From Chryseobacterium sp. (GTDB taxonomy: Bacteria; Bacteroidota; Bacteroidia; Flavobacteriales; Weeksellaceae): a stretch of 64,000 nucleotides of DNA. How positions within the stretch are numbered: the first letter of the stretch is position 1; every line of letters begins with the position of its first letter. The stretch is from NCBI GenBank assembly GCA_027492795.1, contig JAPUEB010000024.1, positions 62,001 through 126,000 of the forward strand, written 5' to 3'. Below the pieces are notes generated by a model. It ran no database searches. It worked only from the letters and a program-made list of their open reading frames with translations, and had not been told where the DNA came from. This document shows positions 33,935 through 42,633 of the stretch, piece after piece. Made by a program: the position numbers and the translations under genes.

Positions 33935-34087
33935 AAACACACCTAAGACAATTTATCGAATATCATTGTGTCGTGTCACGAAGATAAACGATTTTCCAGA
34001 CAAAAAACCCACAGATTGATTCGCTCCCAGGTCAAACGTATTAAAATTTTATCTTAAATTTAAGTATTGAGTTGTTCTTTATACAAC

Positions 34088-34266
34088 GAAATATTTATGC
34101 AAAAAAAACCTTATTCCCTTAGTAAAATTTCGATTAAGGAACTACAAAAGCCTTTTCCCTTATTACAAAAAAAGCGATTTTCCTGATATATGGAATAAGG
34201 GTGAGCTTCATGCTCATGTAAAAAGTTACTAAAGGAATAAGGTTTTTTGATTCTCTGCTGCATTTT
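34088..34266. repeat. Dispersed palindromic element, copy B
   Basis: Homologous to 10845-11021 over its whole length. CCTTATTCC at 34109, a mutated CCTTTTCCC at 34151, and inverted GGAATAAGG at 34192 and 34234. It lies about 150 bases after the last CRISPR repeat and has no ORF. Confidence 0.7.
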
Positions 34267-34386
34267 GAGTCAACCTTTATTTTCAGCGGCTGAAAAGTAG
34301 AGTGCCTATTGGAATAAAGTATTTACAATCTTGTTTTCTTGTAAGGAATAAAGAATTCATGGTATCTAACCTATTTTTTAATGCGT

Positions 34387-34620
34387 TTGGTTTGCTTCGC
34401 TCCGCTCGCAATGACGGTTTCACAGAAATGTGGAAAACTCCATTTTTTTTACGGTAAATTTTCCTCTATTTTTACAAAAATAATCTGAATCGAGGAATAA
34501 GTTTTGATATTGGTTGACTACCCCGTCTTTCGAACAAGTTCGAAATCCACCCCTTCAAAGAAGGGGAGTTTTCAGTCTTCAATCTCGTGTCTCGAATCTA
34601 AAAATCTCAAATCTCCCAGA
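34387..34620. other. Repeat-rich region before dnaE
   Basis: No gene. It holds an inverted copy of the GTCATTGCGAGCG-type repeat (34387-34416), a hairpin TCGAAC/GTTCGA around 34530-34543, a second hairpin CCCCTT/AAGGGG (34550-34566) and a stretch with several ATCTCRAATCT-like words. The area 33935-34087 shows nothing recognisable. Confidence 0.45.
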
Positions 34621-37600
34621 ATGTATTTAGTTTTTGATACCGAAACCACCGGTTTACCGAATAATTTTAACGCCCCGATTTCCGACAGCGACAATTGGCC
34701 GAGAATGGTGCAAATTGCGTGGCAACTGCACGATGAAAATGGAAATTTGGTGGAAAATCAGGATTATATCATCAAGCCTGAAGGTTATGATATTCCTTTC
34801 AATGCGGCAAGAATTCACGGTATTTCCACGAAAATGGCGATGGAGGAAGGTCGCGATTTAGCAGAGGTTTTGCAGGAATTTAATGAGGTTTTGAAAAAAG
34901 CCAAATTCGGGGTTGGACAAAACGTGGAGTTCGATTATAAGATTGTTGGAGCAGAGTTTTACCGTAAAGAAATTGAAAACGGTTTACAGGAACTTCCAAA
35001 AGCCGACACAATGTTGTTTGGAACGGAATATTGCCAACTTCCCGGCGGAAAAGGCGGAAAATTCAAGTCGCCGAAACTGGAGGAGATTTACGAAAAATTA
35101 TACGGTCACAAATTCGATGAAGCGCACAATGCAGCAGCAGACGTGAATGCAACGGCGCAAGTTTTTTTCGAAATGTTGAGAATTGGCGTGATTGAAGCCA
35201 AAGATTTGGGAATTTCGGAAGATTTAATTAAAAATTTCAGAACGAATAATCCAAATCCGATAAAACCTTTTGGAATAGTCATCAGAAGACAAGTTGCAGC
35301 ATCGAAAAAGAAAAAAAAGGCTGATTTTGGTGATACGGTTGAGGTTGATTTAGGAAGTTATTTTAATTTTCATAATCACAGTATTTATTCGTCGTTGCAG
35401 TCTTCTTCGGACATTTCGGATTTAATTAAAAAGGCTTTAAACAATAATTTTCCGGCGGTTGGAATGGTTGATTTGGGCAATTTAATGGGAGCGTTCAAAT
35501 TTGTTTCTGAAATTGAAAAAAGCAATGCCGCCATTAAAAATGAATATCAAACTTACCTCGAAAATAAGGCAAAAGCGGAGGAAGAAGGCGCGGAATTTAC
35601 CGAAAATGAGCCTCGAAAAGAACTTATTCCGGTTTTAGGCTGCGAATTTTATATTTCCGACCGTCCCGAACAAAAACAGTTTACCAAAGACGACCCCGAC
35701 AGAAGAACGAATGTCGTATTACTTGCCAAAAATTTCAACGGCTATAAAAATTTAGCAAAACTTTCGAGTTTGGGATATGTGAACGGTTTTTATTTCGGAG
35801 TTCCAAGGATTTCGCGACAGATGATTGCGGAATATAAAGATGATTTAATCGCTTTAACGGCGGGAACTTACGGCGATATTCCCAACACGATTTTAGAATT
35901 TGGGGAACAGAAAGGAGAGGAACTTTTTAAATGGTGGAAAGATACTTTTGGGGATGATTTTTATGTTCAAATCCAAAATCACGGTGTGGACGAAGAAGAG
36001 CATTTGAACGATGTTTTGTTGGAATTTGCCGATAAATATGAGGTAAAAATTTTAGCCCAAAATGAAACCTTTTATACCGAAAAATCGGACGCAAATATTC
36101 AGGATATTTTGTACTGCATCAAAGATGGCGAAAAACTCTCAACTCCCGTTGGAAAAGGCTTTGGAAAACGTCGCGGACTTCCAAGCAATGAATATTATAT
36201 TAAAGATGAAGAAGAATTAAAGCAAACCTTCCGCAATTTTCCCGATGCGTTCGAGGCTTACGAAGAATTTTTACAAAAATTTCAACCTTATACTTTAAAA
36301 AGGGATGTTTTGCTTCCGAAGTTTGATATTCCCGAAGAATTTTTGAGCGAAGAAGATGAAGATGCTTCGACAGGCTCAGCACAGGCTCAGAAAAGTGGCG
36401 AAAATGCTTTTTTAAGACATTTAACTTACGAAGGAGCCAAAGCAAAATACGGAGAAATCACGCCCGAAATTGAAGAACGTCTGGACTTTGAACTGGAAGT
36501 TATCGCAAACACCGGTTATCCGGGATATTTCTTGATTGTTCAGGATTTTTGTAATGAAGCCCGAAAAATGGGCGTTTCCGTTGGTCCCGGTCGTGGTTCT
36601 GCAGCTGGTTCTGCGGTTGCTTATTGCATAGGAATTACAAATGTGGATCCGATAAAATATGACTTACTTTTTGAGCGTTTTCTCAATCCGGAACGTGTTT
36701 CCATGCCCGATATTGATATTGATTTTGATGATGAAGGTCGCGATAAAGTGATTAAATGGGTGGTGGATAAATACGGAAAAACGAATGTGGCGCAAATCAT
36801 CACGTATTCGGTTTTGGGCGGAAAATCGGCGATAAAAGATGCGGGAAGAGTGTTGGATGTTTCCATTCCCGACACGAATAATATTGCGAAACTCATTCCA
36901 CCAAGTCCGGGAATGAACATTGAAAAAGCGCTCACAAAATACGATAAACTCGCTCCCGAAGACAAAGTTTTGGTGGATGAAATGAAGAAAATTCTTTCCG
37001 ATGAAACAGATTTTAGACACTCCGTTCTTTCGGCGGCGCAAAAAATGGAAGGCGCAGTTCGAAACACCGGAATTCACGCTTGTGGTGTGATTATTACGCC
37101 GGAAGATATTTCCAACCTCGTCCCCATCACGATTGCGGCGAAAGATGCGGAAATTATTGTTTCTCAATTCGATAACTCGGTGGCGGAAAGTGCAGGTCTT
37201 TTGAAGATGGATTTCTTGGGTTTAAGGACGTTGACCATCATTAAAGATGCCATAAAATTGGTAAAAGCCAATCACGGCATCGATATTAATCCTGATGAAA
37301 TTCCATTGGACGACGAGAAAACTTATCAATTATTCCAAGAGGGTAGAACAGTCGGGATTTTCCAGTACGAAAGTCCGGGAATGCAGAAATATATGCGCGA
37401 ACTGAAACCGACGGTTTTTGCAGATTTAATTGCGATGAACGCACTTTACAGACCGGGACCGATAAAATACATCCCGAATTTCATCAACCGAAAACACGGC
37501 ACTGAAGAAATTGTTTACGACCTTCCCGAAACCGAAGAATATTTGAAGGAAACCTACGGAATTACCGTCTATCAGGAGCAGGTAATGCTTTTATCCCAAA

Positions 37601-39282
37601 AATTGGCGAATTTTACGAAAGGTGAAGCCGATACGCTGCGAAAAGCGATGGGTAAAAAAATCATCAAAGATTTGGATAAAATGTATCCAAAATTCATTGA
37701 AGGCGGCAAGAAAAACAATCTGGATGTGGACCGTTTGGAGAAAATTTGGGACGACTGGAAAGCGTTTGCGGAATATGCTTTCAACAAATCTCATTCCACT
37801 TGTTATGCGCTAATTGCTTATCACACCGCGTATTTGAAAGCGAATTATCCTGCAGAATATATGGCGAGTGTGATGACGCACAACCTGAACAACACCAAGC
37901 AAATCACCATGTTTATGGAAGATTGCAAAAATATGGGTGTGGATGTTTTGGGACCGGATGTGAACGAAAGTCAGTACGAGTTTGCGGTAAACAATAAAGG
38001 TCAAATTCGTTTTGGATTGGGCGCTATCAAGGGCATTGGCGAAGGTCCGAGTGAAGCGATTGTAAATTCCCGTAAAGACGGCAGATTTGAAAATATTTTT
38101 CAATTTTTTGAAAGAATACCGAACGGACAAATCAACAAAAGGGTAGTGGAAAGTTTGGTGATTGCCGGTGCTTTTGATGAGATTGATAAATACCATCGCG
38201 CGCAATATTTCGACATCGATAACTCTGGAAGAACCACTATTGAAAGGCTTTTGCGCTACGGACAAAGTTTTCAGGACAATAAAAATGAGGTGGAAAATTC
38301 CCTTTTTGCAGATTTTGCAGATGAAGTGAAAATTGAGCCGCCGAAAATTGTTCCCGCTCCGGAATGGCCGAATATGTATAAACTCAATAAAGAAAAGGAA
38401 ATTATTGGCTTCTACCTTTCGTCACATCCTTTGGATGAATTTAAATACCAATATCAATTTATACAGGGAGCGCTTTCGAGAAAAGAAATTTTGGAAGGCA
38501 AAAAAGAACCGGAAATTGTTTTGGAAAAACCATTAATTCCAATAGAAAAAGATGATGAAACCGACGACGTAGAAATCATTGATATTGAACTGGAAGCCGG
38601 AGAAGAAGGCGAAATCATTGAAGAAGAAACCAAAAAAAATGTAGAAGCACGTGGAAGTTTCAACTTTTTGAATTTGGATGAACTGGATGCTTTTCGGGAT
38701 AAAAATTTCGGTCCGGAACAGATAAAATTGTTTGAAGAAATAAAGGATTACAAGGAAAAACAGAAATTCAACGCCAATTCCAAAGAATATATGGTGGCAG
38801 GTTTGGTAACGGAATACACGGTTCGCGACGGCAGAAACAGCGGCGAAAAAGTGGCTTTTGTGATGTTGGAAGATTACAGCGGAAGTTACAGTTTCCGATT
38901 GGGCGACCGTGATTATTTACGCCTTCGCGATAAGTTGGATGTGCAGCGTTTCGTGATTTTAAAAGTGAAATTTTCCATTTCTAAAGATGGACGAGTGTTC
39001 CTAAACGTTACCGACGTCATCGAACTGAAAGAAGCCTTTGAAAAATTTGCGAAAAGTGTTTCCGTAGTAATGGAAGTCCAAGATTTGCGGAAAGAAGACA
39101 TTGAGTTTTTCAAAAAAATCCTCAACGAAAACAAAGGCGAACAAAAAATGCAATTTTACATCAAAAATCCCGAAGACAACAGCCATATCGAATTGCATTC
39201 CCTAAAAAGTATGGTGAATATTGAAGGCGATTTGCTGGAGGTTTTTAATGAACGGAGCAAGTATGAGATTTTTTTGAATTGA
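34621..39282 (+). CDS. dnaE: DNA polymerase III alpha subunit with N-terminal proofreading exonuclease domain
   Basis: 1553-residue replicative polymerase. Start taken at ATG 34621 (MYLVFDTETTGLP), because the frame up to 34504 codes only repeat sequence. Residues 1-200 are a DEDDh exonuclease domain (FDTETTG, GQNVEFDYKIVG, HNAAADVNA). A PHP domain begins at about 248 (FHNHSIYSSLQSSSD, H251). The polymerase core has GPGRGSAAGSAVAY and catalytic D697, D699, D701 in PDIDIDFDDEGR. HhH and OB domains follow. Residues 582-590 (ASTGSAQAQ) look like a repeat insertion. An epsilon-type exonuclease fused to DnaE is known in flavobacteria. Confidence 0.95.
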   Translation: MYLVFDTETTGLPNNFNAPISDSDNWPRMVQIAWQLHDENGNLVENQDYIIKPEGYDIPFNAARIHGISTKMAMEEGRDLAEVLQEFNEVLKKAKFGVGQNVEFDYKIVGAEFYRKEIENGLQELPKADTMLFGTEYCQLPGGKGGKFKSPKLEEIYEKLYGHKFDEAHNAAADVNATAQVFFEMLRIGVIEAKDLGISEDLIKNFRTNNPNPIKPFGIVIRRQVAASKKKKKADFGDTVEVDLGSYFNFHNHSIYSSLQSSSDISDLIKKALNNNFPAVGMVDLGNLMGAFKFVSEIEKSNAAIKNEYQTYLENKAKAEEEGAEFTENEPRKELIPVLGCEFYISDRPEQKQFTKDDPDRRTNVVLLAKNFNGYKNLAKLSSLGYVNGFYFGVPRISRQMIAEYKDDLIALTAGTYGDIPNTILEFGEQKGEELFKWWKDTFGDDFYVQIQNHGVDEEEHLNDVLLEFADKYEVKILAQNETFYTEKSDANIQDILYCIKDGEKLSTPVGKGFGKRRGLPSNEYYIKDEEELKQTFRNFPDAFEAYEEFLQKFQPYTLKRDVLLPKFDIPEEFLSEEDEDASTGSAQAQKSGENAFLRHLTYEGAKAKYGEITPEIEERLDFELEVIANTGYPGYFLIVQDFCNEARKMGVSVGPGRGSAAGSAVAYCIGITNVDPIKYDLLFERFLNPERVSMPDIDIDFDDEGRDKVIKWVVDKYGKTNVAQIITYSVLGGKSAIKDAGRVLDVSIPDTNNIAKLIPPSPGMNIEKALTKYDKLAPEDKVLVDEMKKILSDETDFRHSVLSAAQKMEGAVRNTGIHACGVIITPEDISNLVPITIAAKDAEIIVSQFDNSVAESAGLLKMDFLGLRTLTIIKDAIKLVKANHGIDINPDEIPLDDEKTYQLFQEGRTVGIFQYESPGMQKYMRELKPTVFADLIAMNALYRPGPIKYIPNFINRKHGTEEIVYDLPETEEYLKETYGITVYQEQVMLLSQKLANFTKGEADTLRKAMGKKIIKDLDKMYPKFIEGGKKNNLDVDRLEKIWDDWKAFAEYAFNKSHSTCYALIAYHTAYLKANYPAEYMASVMTHNLNNTKQITMFMEDCKNMGVDVLGPDVNESQYEFAVNNKGQIRFGLGAIKGIGEGPSEAIVNSRKDGRFENIFQFFERIPNGQINKRVVESLVIAGAFDEIDKYHRAQYFDIDNSGRTTIERLLRYGQSFQDNKNEVENSLFADFADEVKIEPPKIVPAPEWPNMYKLNKEKEIIGFYLSSHPLDEFKYQYQFIQGALSRKEILEGKKEPEIVLEKPLIPIEKDDETDDVEIIDIELEAGEEGEIIEEETKKNVEARGSFNFLNLDELDAFRDKNFGPEQIKLFEEIKDYKEKQKFNANSKEYMVAGLVTEYTVRDGRNSGEKVAFVMLEDYSGSYSFRLGDRDYLRLRDKLDVQRFVILKVKFSISKDGRVFLNVTDVIELKEAFEKFAKSVSVVMEVQDLRKEDIEFFKKILNENKGEQKMQFYIKNPEDNSHIELHSLKSMVNIEGDLLEVFNERSKYEIFLN
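36364..36390 (+). repeat. Dispersed GCTTCGACAGGCTCAG-type repeat inside dnaE
   Basis: GCTTCGACAGGCTCAGCA followed by a second CAGGCTCAG gives a direct repeat at 36371-36379 and 36382-36390. This word is typical of intergenic repeats in Bacteroidetes genomes. It keeps the frame and adds ASTGSAQAQ in an acidic linker between the PHP and polymerase cores. Confidence 0.6.
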
Positions 39283-39360
39283 TTTAACCACAAAAGTGAC
39301 AAAAGTTTTTTTGATGGAAGATAAAACTTATTAAAAAGCAAAAAAGTTATTTGGAAACCC

Positions 39361-39397
39361 ACCCTTTCAGCGTTTGAAATCGCTGAAAGGGTTTTTT
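39361..39397 (+). terminator. Terminator of dnaE
   Basis: 12-bp perfect stem (ACCCTTTCAGCG and complement), 8-base loop and T6. Confidence 0.85.
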
Positions 39398-39563
39398 GTT
39401 TTGAAAAATTTAATTATTGAAAATTAATTAAACGCCTGTTCATATTTTACGTGATATGTATTCATAATGTTTTGATTTATAAATTTTTATAAATAAATGA
39501 AATATTAAGCAATATTTATTTATATTTACAGAAAGTAACCTTTTTTAAATTTAATATTTAGTT

Positions 39564-42464
39564 ATGAATAAAATCTATACTCTTGAACGCGCTTTTAATC
39601 GTTGGCGCAGTCTGCAAATCATTTGCTTATTGATTACATTTGCTGTTTTTTTGGGAACAACGAATGTGAATGCTCAAGTTAGCAGTTATACCTTTAGCCA
39701 AACCAGCGGAAGTTTTACGGAAATAGCTGGAGGTACGGTTTTAGGGACAGCTACTGCAAACACGGTTGCTGGAAGTTTGGATACTGCAGCGTTTCCAGTT
39801 ACATTGCCTTTTGCATTTAATTTTAATGGAGCTTCTTATAACGACGTAAGCGTAAATACCAATGGCTATATTACCTTTGGAACATTGGCTTCTACGGGCA
39901 GTGCGCCAATTTCTGCGACTACAGCTTGGGGAGGAGTGGCTTCCGCTTGGGGAGGAGATTTGAATTCTGTTTTTGATATTGCAGGAAAAACTGGCGAAAT
40001 GCGTTGGGAAACAATAGGTACTGCTCCTAACAGGCAAGTAGTTTTTCAATGGAAGTTTTTCCGACCGGCATATACCATTTCAACTACTGCAGCTTATGCT
40101 TTCAGTTTTCAAATTGTTCTTGAAGAAACAACCAATAAAGTTTCTTCAATATATACTGCCGGTTCTTATTTGGTTGGGAATACAAGTGTTTCTGGAACAC
40201 GGCAAATTGGCTTGAGAGGAGCTACAAATGCCGATTTCAATAACCGTACGAATGTAACAACGGCAAATTTTGACACTTCTACTGCAGGAACACTCAATAG
40301 TTCTTCGCAGGCATTCAATACTTTATCTGCACCACCGGGAATGCCATTTGATGGGCTTACTTATACTTGGACGCCACCAACGTGTTTTTCCCCTTCGGGA
40401 CCTTTTAATTACTCTGCAATTACTACGAATTCTGCAACAATGGCTTTTGTGGCATCATCGCCAATTCCTTCCAACGGTTACGAAATTTATTATAGCCCAT
40501 CGAACACTGCACCTACATCATCGACCGTTTTGGATGCTACGAACTCTGTTACCAGCATGACTGCAACCGCAAATATTTCCGGTATTTCTCCAAGCACTGT
40601 TTATTACGTTTGGGTACGGTCAAAATGTTCTGCAACTGAAACCAGTGGTTGGCTTTCGGCAGGAAGTTTTAACACGCTTTGTGTTCCTGCAACTGCACCA
40701 TATATTCAAAATTTTGATACTACTCCTGTAGGTTCTACCACTAATACCAATGCTCCTATTTGCTGGTCTTATTTAGAAACTGCTGGTTTTGCAGGTTATG
40801 GTTATGTAACTACAGGAAGCGCGGTATCTCCATCCAACAATTATTACCTCCAAAACAGTACCGCAACAACAGGAAGTCAAATGTTGGTATCACCACAAAC
40901 CACGAATTTGAGTGACGGTACGAAATGGACTAAATTTTCAGCGAAAGCAGGAGCAAGTACTGGTTATACTTTGGAAGTTGGAACCATGTCTGATCCTACA
41001 GATCCTACAACATTTACACTTTTAGGAACACCAATTACGCTTACTACCACTCATACGGTTTATTCTGTAATAATTCCTTCTGGTACAAATCAATATTTAG
41101 CTTTCAGACATGGAATGGGAGGAACTAGCAGGTCTATCTATATAGATGACATCAAGGTAGAAAATGTACCTACCTGTTGGGAGCCTACAAGTGTATCTGT
41201 TACAGGTCATACTTCTTCAAGCGGAACACTTTCTTGGACTGCGCCTACTGCGGGAAATCCTGTGAGCTATACCGTTTATTACAGTACATCCAGCACAGCA
41301 CCAACAGCTTCTACAGTTCTTACCAGCTCCAACTCTGCAACTTTTACAAGTGCTTCAGGAACCATCACCGGACTTAATCCTAGTACAAATTATTTTGTAT
41401 GGGTGAGAACGAACTGTTCTGGAACAGATTTTAGTGTATGGACGCCAACTTTTGTATCTTTTTCTACAGACTGTCAACCACCTGCAATTACAGGGACTAC
41501 AGGACAAACCGTTTGTCCTAACGCTACAGCAACATTAAGTGCAACTGCAGGTTCCGGCGCAACCATTAATTGGTATGATGCTGCAACTGGTGGAACTCTG
41601 CTTGCCACAGGAAGTTCTTATACTACACCAGCTTTAGTGAGTACCACTAATTATTATGTTACTGCTTCAGTAGGATCTTCAGCTCCCGGTGGAAAAATGA
41701 TATATTCTCCAAATCCTTCTAGTGGTGCAGGAACTACTAATTTTGGGTTGGTTTTTGATGTGATACAGCAGGCAACCATACAGTCCGTAACGATTTATCC
41801 GGTGAGTTCTACCAACGCATCAGGAACGGTTGTGGTAGATGTGATAGATGGAACGGGAGCTGTGGTGCAATCCGCAACTTTTAATGTAACGGGAGCTCCG
41901 ATTTCAGCTTTGGTGCCTCAAGTTTTAAATCTAAATTTTGTAATACCGGTAGGAACCAATTATAAAATGAGACCGGGAAGTTTCACAGGAATTTCTGGTT
42001 TGGCTTTTGATCCTTCAGCCAATGCTCCCGCAGGGAATTATGGGTATCCGTTTGTAGTTCCGGGAATTTTGTCTATAAATACCTCAACTTTAAGTGCTGC
42101 ACCTGCTAATACTGCAAGAAACGATTTATATTATTATTTCTACAATTGGCAGGTTTCCACAAAATGCGAAAGTGCCACTACAATGGTAACGGCTACGGTG
42201 GATAGCGCATGTATGGCGACTTCCGAAGTTGAGAATATTAAAGAAATAAAGATTTATCCAAATCCTTTTACAGATTTTATAACAATTTCTGAAGCGAAAG
42301 ATGTGAGTACTGTTCAAGTTATTGATATATCTGGAAGATTGGTAAAAACAATTACAAAACCAGCACGACAGATAAATTTACAAGATCTTAAATCAGGTAT
42401 GTATCTTTTAAAGTTTGAATTTAAGGACGGGGCTACAAAAATAGCGAAAGCGATTAAAAAATAG
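39564..42464 (+). CDS. T9SS-exported fibronectin type III/Ig-like surface protein
   Basis: 966 residues. A signal peptide (about 1-38, cleaved near VNAQ) and an N-terminal beta domain (FSQTSGSFTEIAGGT ... FNFNGASYNDVSVNTNGYITFG) similar to the one in the next gene. Fibronectin type III modules at about 272-370 and 530-635, with an adhesin-like beta-sandwich between them (PYIQNFDTTPVGSTT). An Ig-like module (CPNATATLSATAGSGATINWYD) at about 645-700. The C-terminal about 75 residues (KIYPNPFTDFITISEA ... SGMYLLKFEF) are a type A T9SS sorting domain. Likely a cell-surface or secreted adhesin; ligand unknown. Confidence 0.85.
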   Translation: MNKIYTLERAFNRWRSLQIICLLITFAVFLGTTNVNAQVSSYTFSQTSGSFTEIAGGTVLGTATANTVAGSLDTAAFPVTLPFAFNFNGASYNDVSVNTNGYITFGTLASTGSAPISATTAWGGVASAWGGDLNSVFDIAGKTGEMRWETIGTAPNRQVVFQWKFFRPAYTISTTAAYAFSFQIVLEETTNKVSSIYTAGSYLVGNTSVSGTRQIGLRGATNADFNNRTNVTTANFDTSTAGTLNSSSQAFNTLSAPPGMPFDGLTYTWTPPTCFSPSGPFNYSAITTNSATMAFVASSPIPSNGYEIYYSPSNTAPTSSTVLDATNSVTSMTATANISGISPSTVYYVWVRSKCSATETSGWLSAGSFNTLCVPATAPYIQNFDTTPVGSTTNTNAPICWSYLETAGFAGYGYVTTGSAVSPSNNYYLQNSTATTGSQMLVSPQTTNLSDGTKWTKFSAKAGASTGYTLEVGTMSDPTDPTTFTLLGTPITLTTTHTVYSVIIPSGTNQYLAFRHGMGGTSRSIYIDDIKVENVPTCWEPTSVSVTGHTSSSGTLSWTAPTAGNPVSYTVYYSTSSTAPTASTVLTSSNSATFTSASGTITGLNPSTNYFVWVRTNCSGTDFSVWTPTFVSFSTDCQPPAITGTTGQTVCPNATATLSATAGSGATINWYDAATGGTLLATGSSYTTPALVSTTNYYVTASVGSSAPGGKMIYSPNPSSGAGTTNFGLVFDVIQQATIQSVTIYPVSSTNASGTVVVDVIDGTGAVVQSATFNVTGAPISALVPQVLNLNFVIPVGTNYKMRPGSFTGISGLAFDPSANAPAGNYGYPFVVPGILSINTSTLSAAPANTARNDLYYYFYNWQVSTKCESATTMVTATVDSACMATSEVENIKEIKIYPNPFTDFITISEAKDVSTVQVIDISGRLVKTITKPARQINLQDLKSGMYLLKFEFKDGATKIAKAIKK

Positions 42465-42484
42465 ACTGAAATAATTTTAATTTG

Positions 42485-42516
42485 AAATGACCATTTTCTA
42501 ATGGTCATTTTTTATT
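42485..42516 (+). terminator. Terminator after the 39564-42464 gene
   Basis: Perfect 11-bp stem AAATGACCATT/AATGGTCATTT with loop TTCT, then T6. Confidence 0.8.
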
Positions 42517-42575
42517 AATATTATATGGGGTTTTTCAAACGGTTGTTTAATAGATGATATATTCTTGATTTTGTT

Positions 42576-42604
42576 TTGATATTCGCACTAAATGATTAAC
42601 TTTG
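42576..42604 (+). promoter_or_regulatory. Promoter of the 42634 T9SS gene
   Basis: TTG (42576-42578), 18 bases, TAACTTTG (42597-42604): a full Bacteroidetes promoter. The same -7 word is used by the next T9SS gene and, with one change, by the one after it. Confidence 0.7.
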
Positions 42605-42633
42605 CTTAAGACTAATTTTAAATTTTATTAACA

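Noticed and set aside
34504-34620. Longer N-terminus of DnaE
   Set aside because: The upstream frame translates hairpin repeats; the conserved exonuclease begins at the ATG at 34621.
36200-36445. Minus-strand frame containing EPVLSLSKH
   Set aside because: This peptide is the reverse translation of a dispersed DNA repeat; the dnaE frame on the other strand is real.
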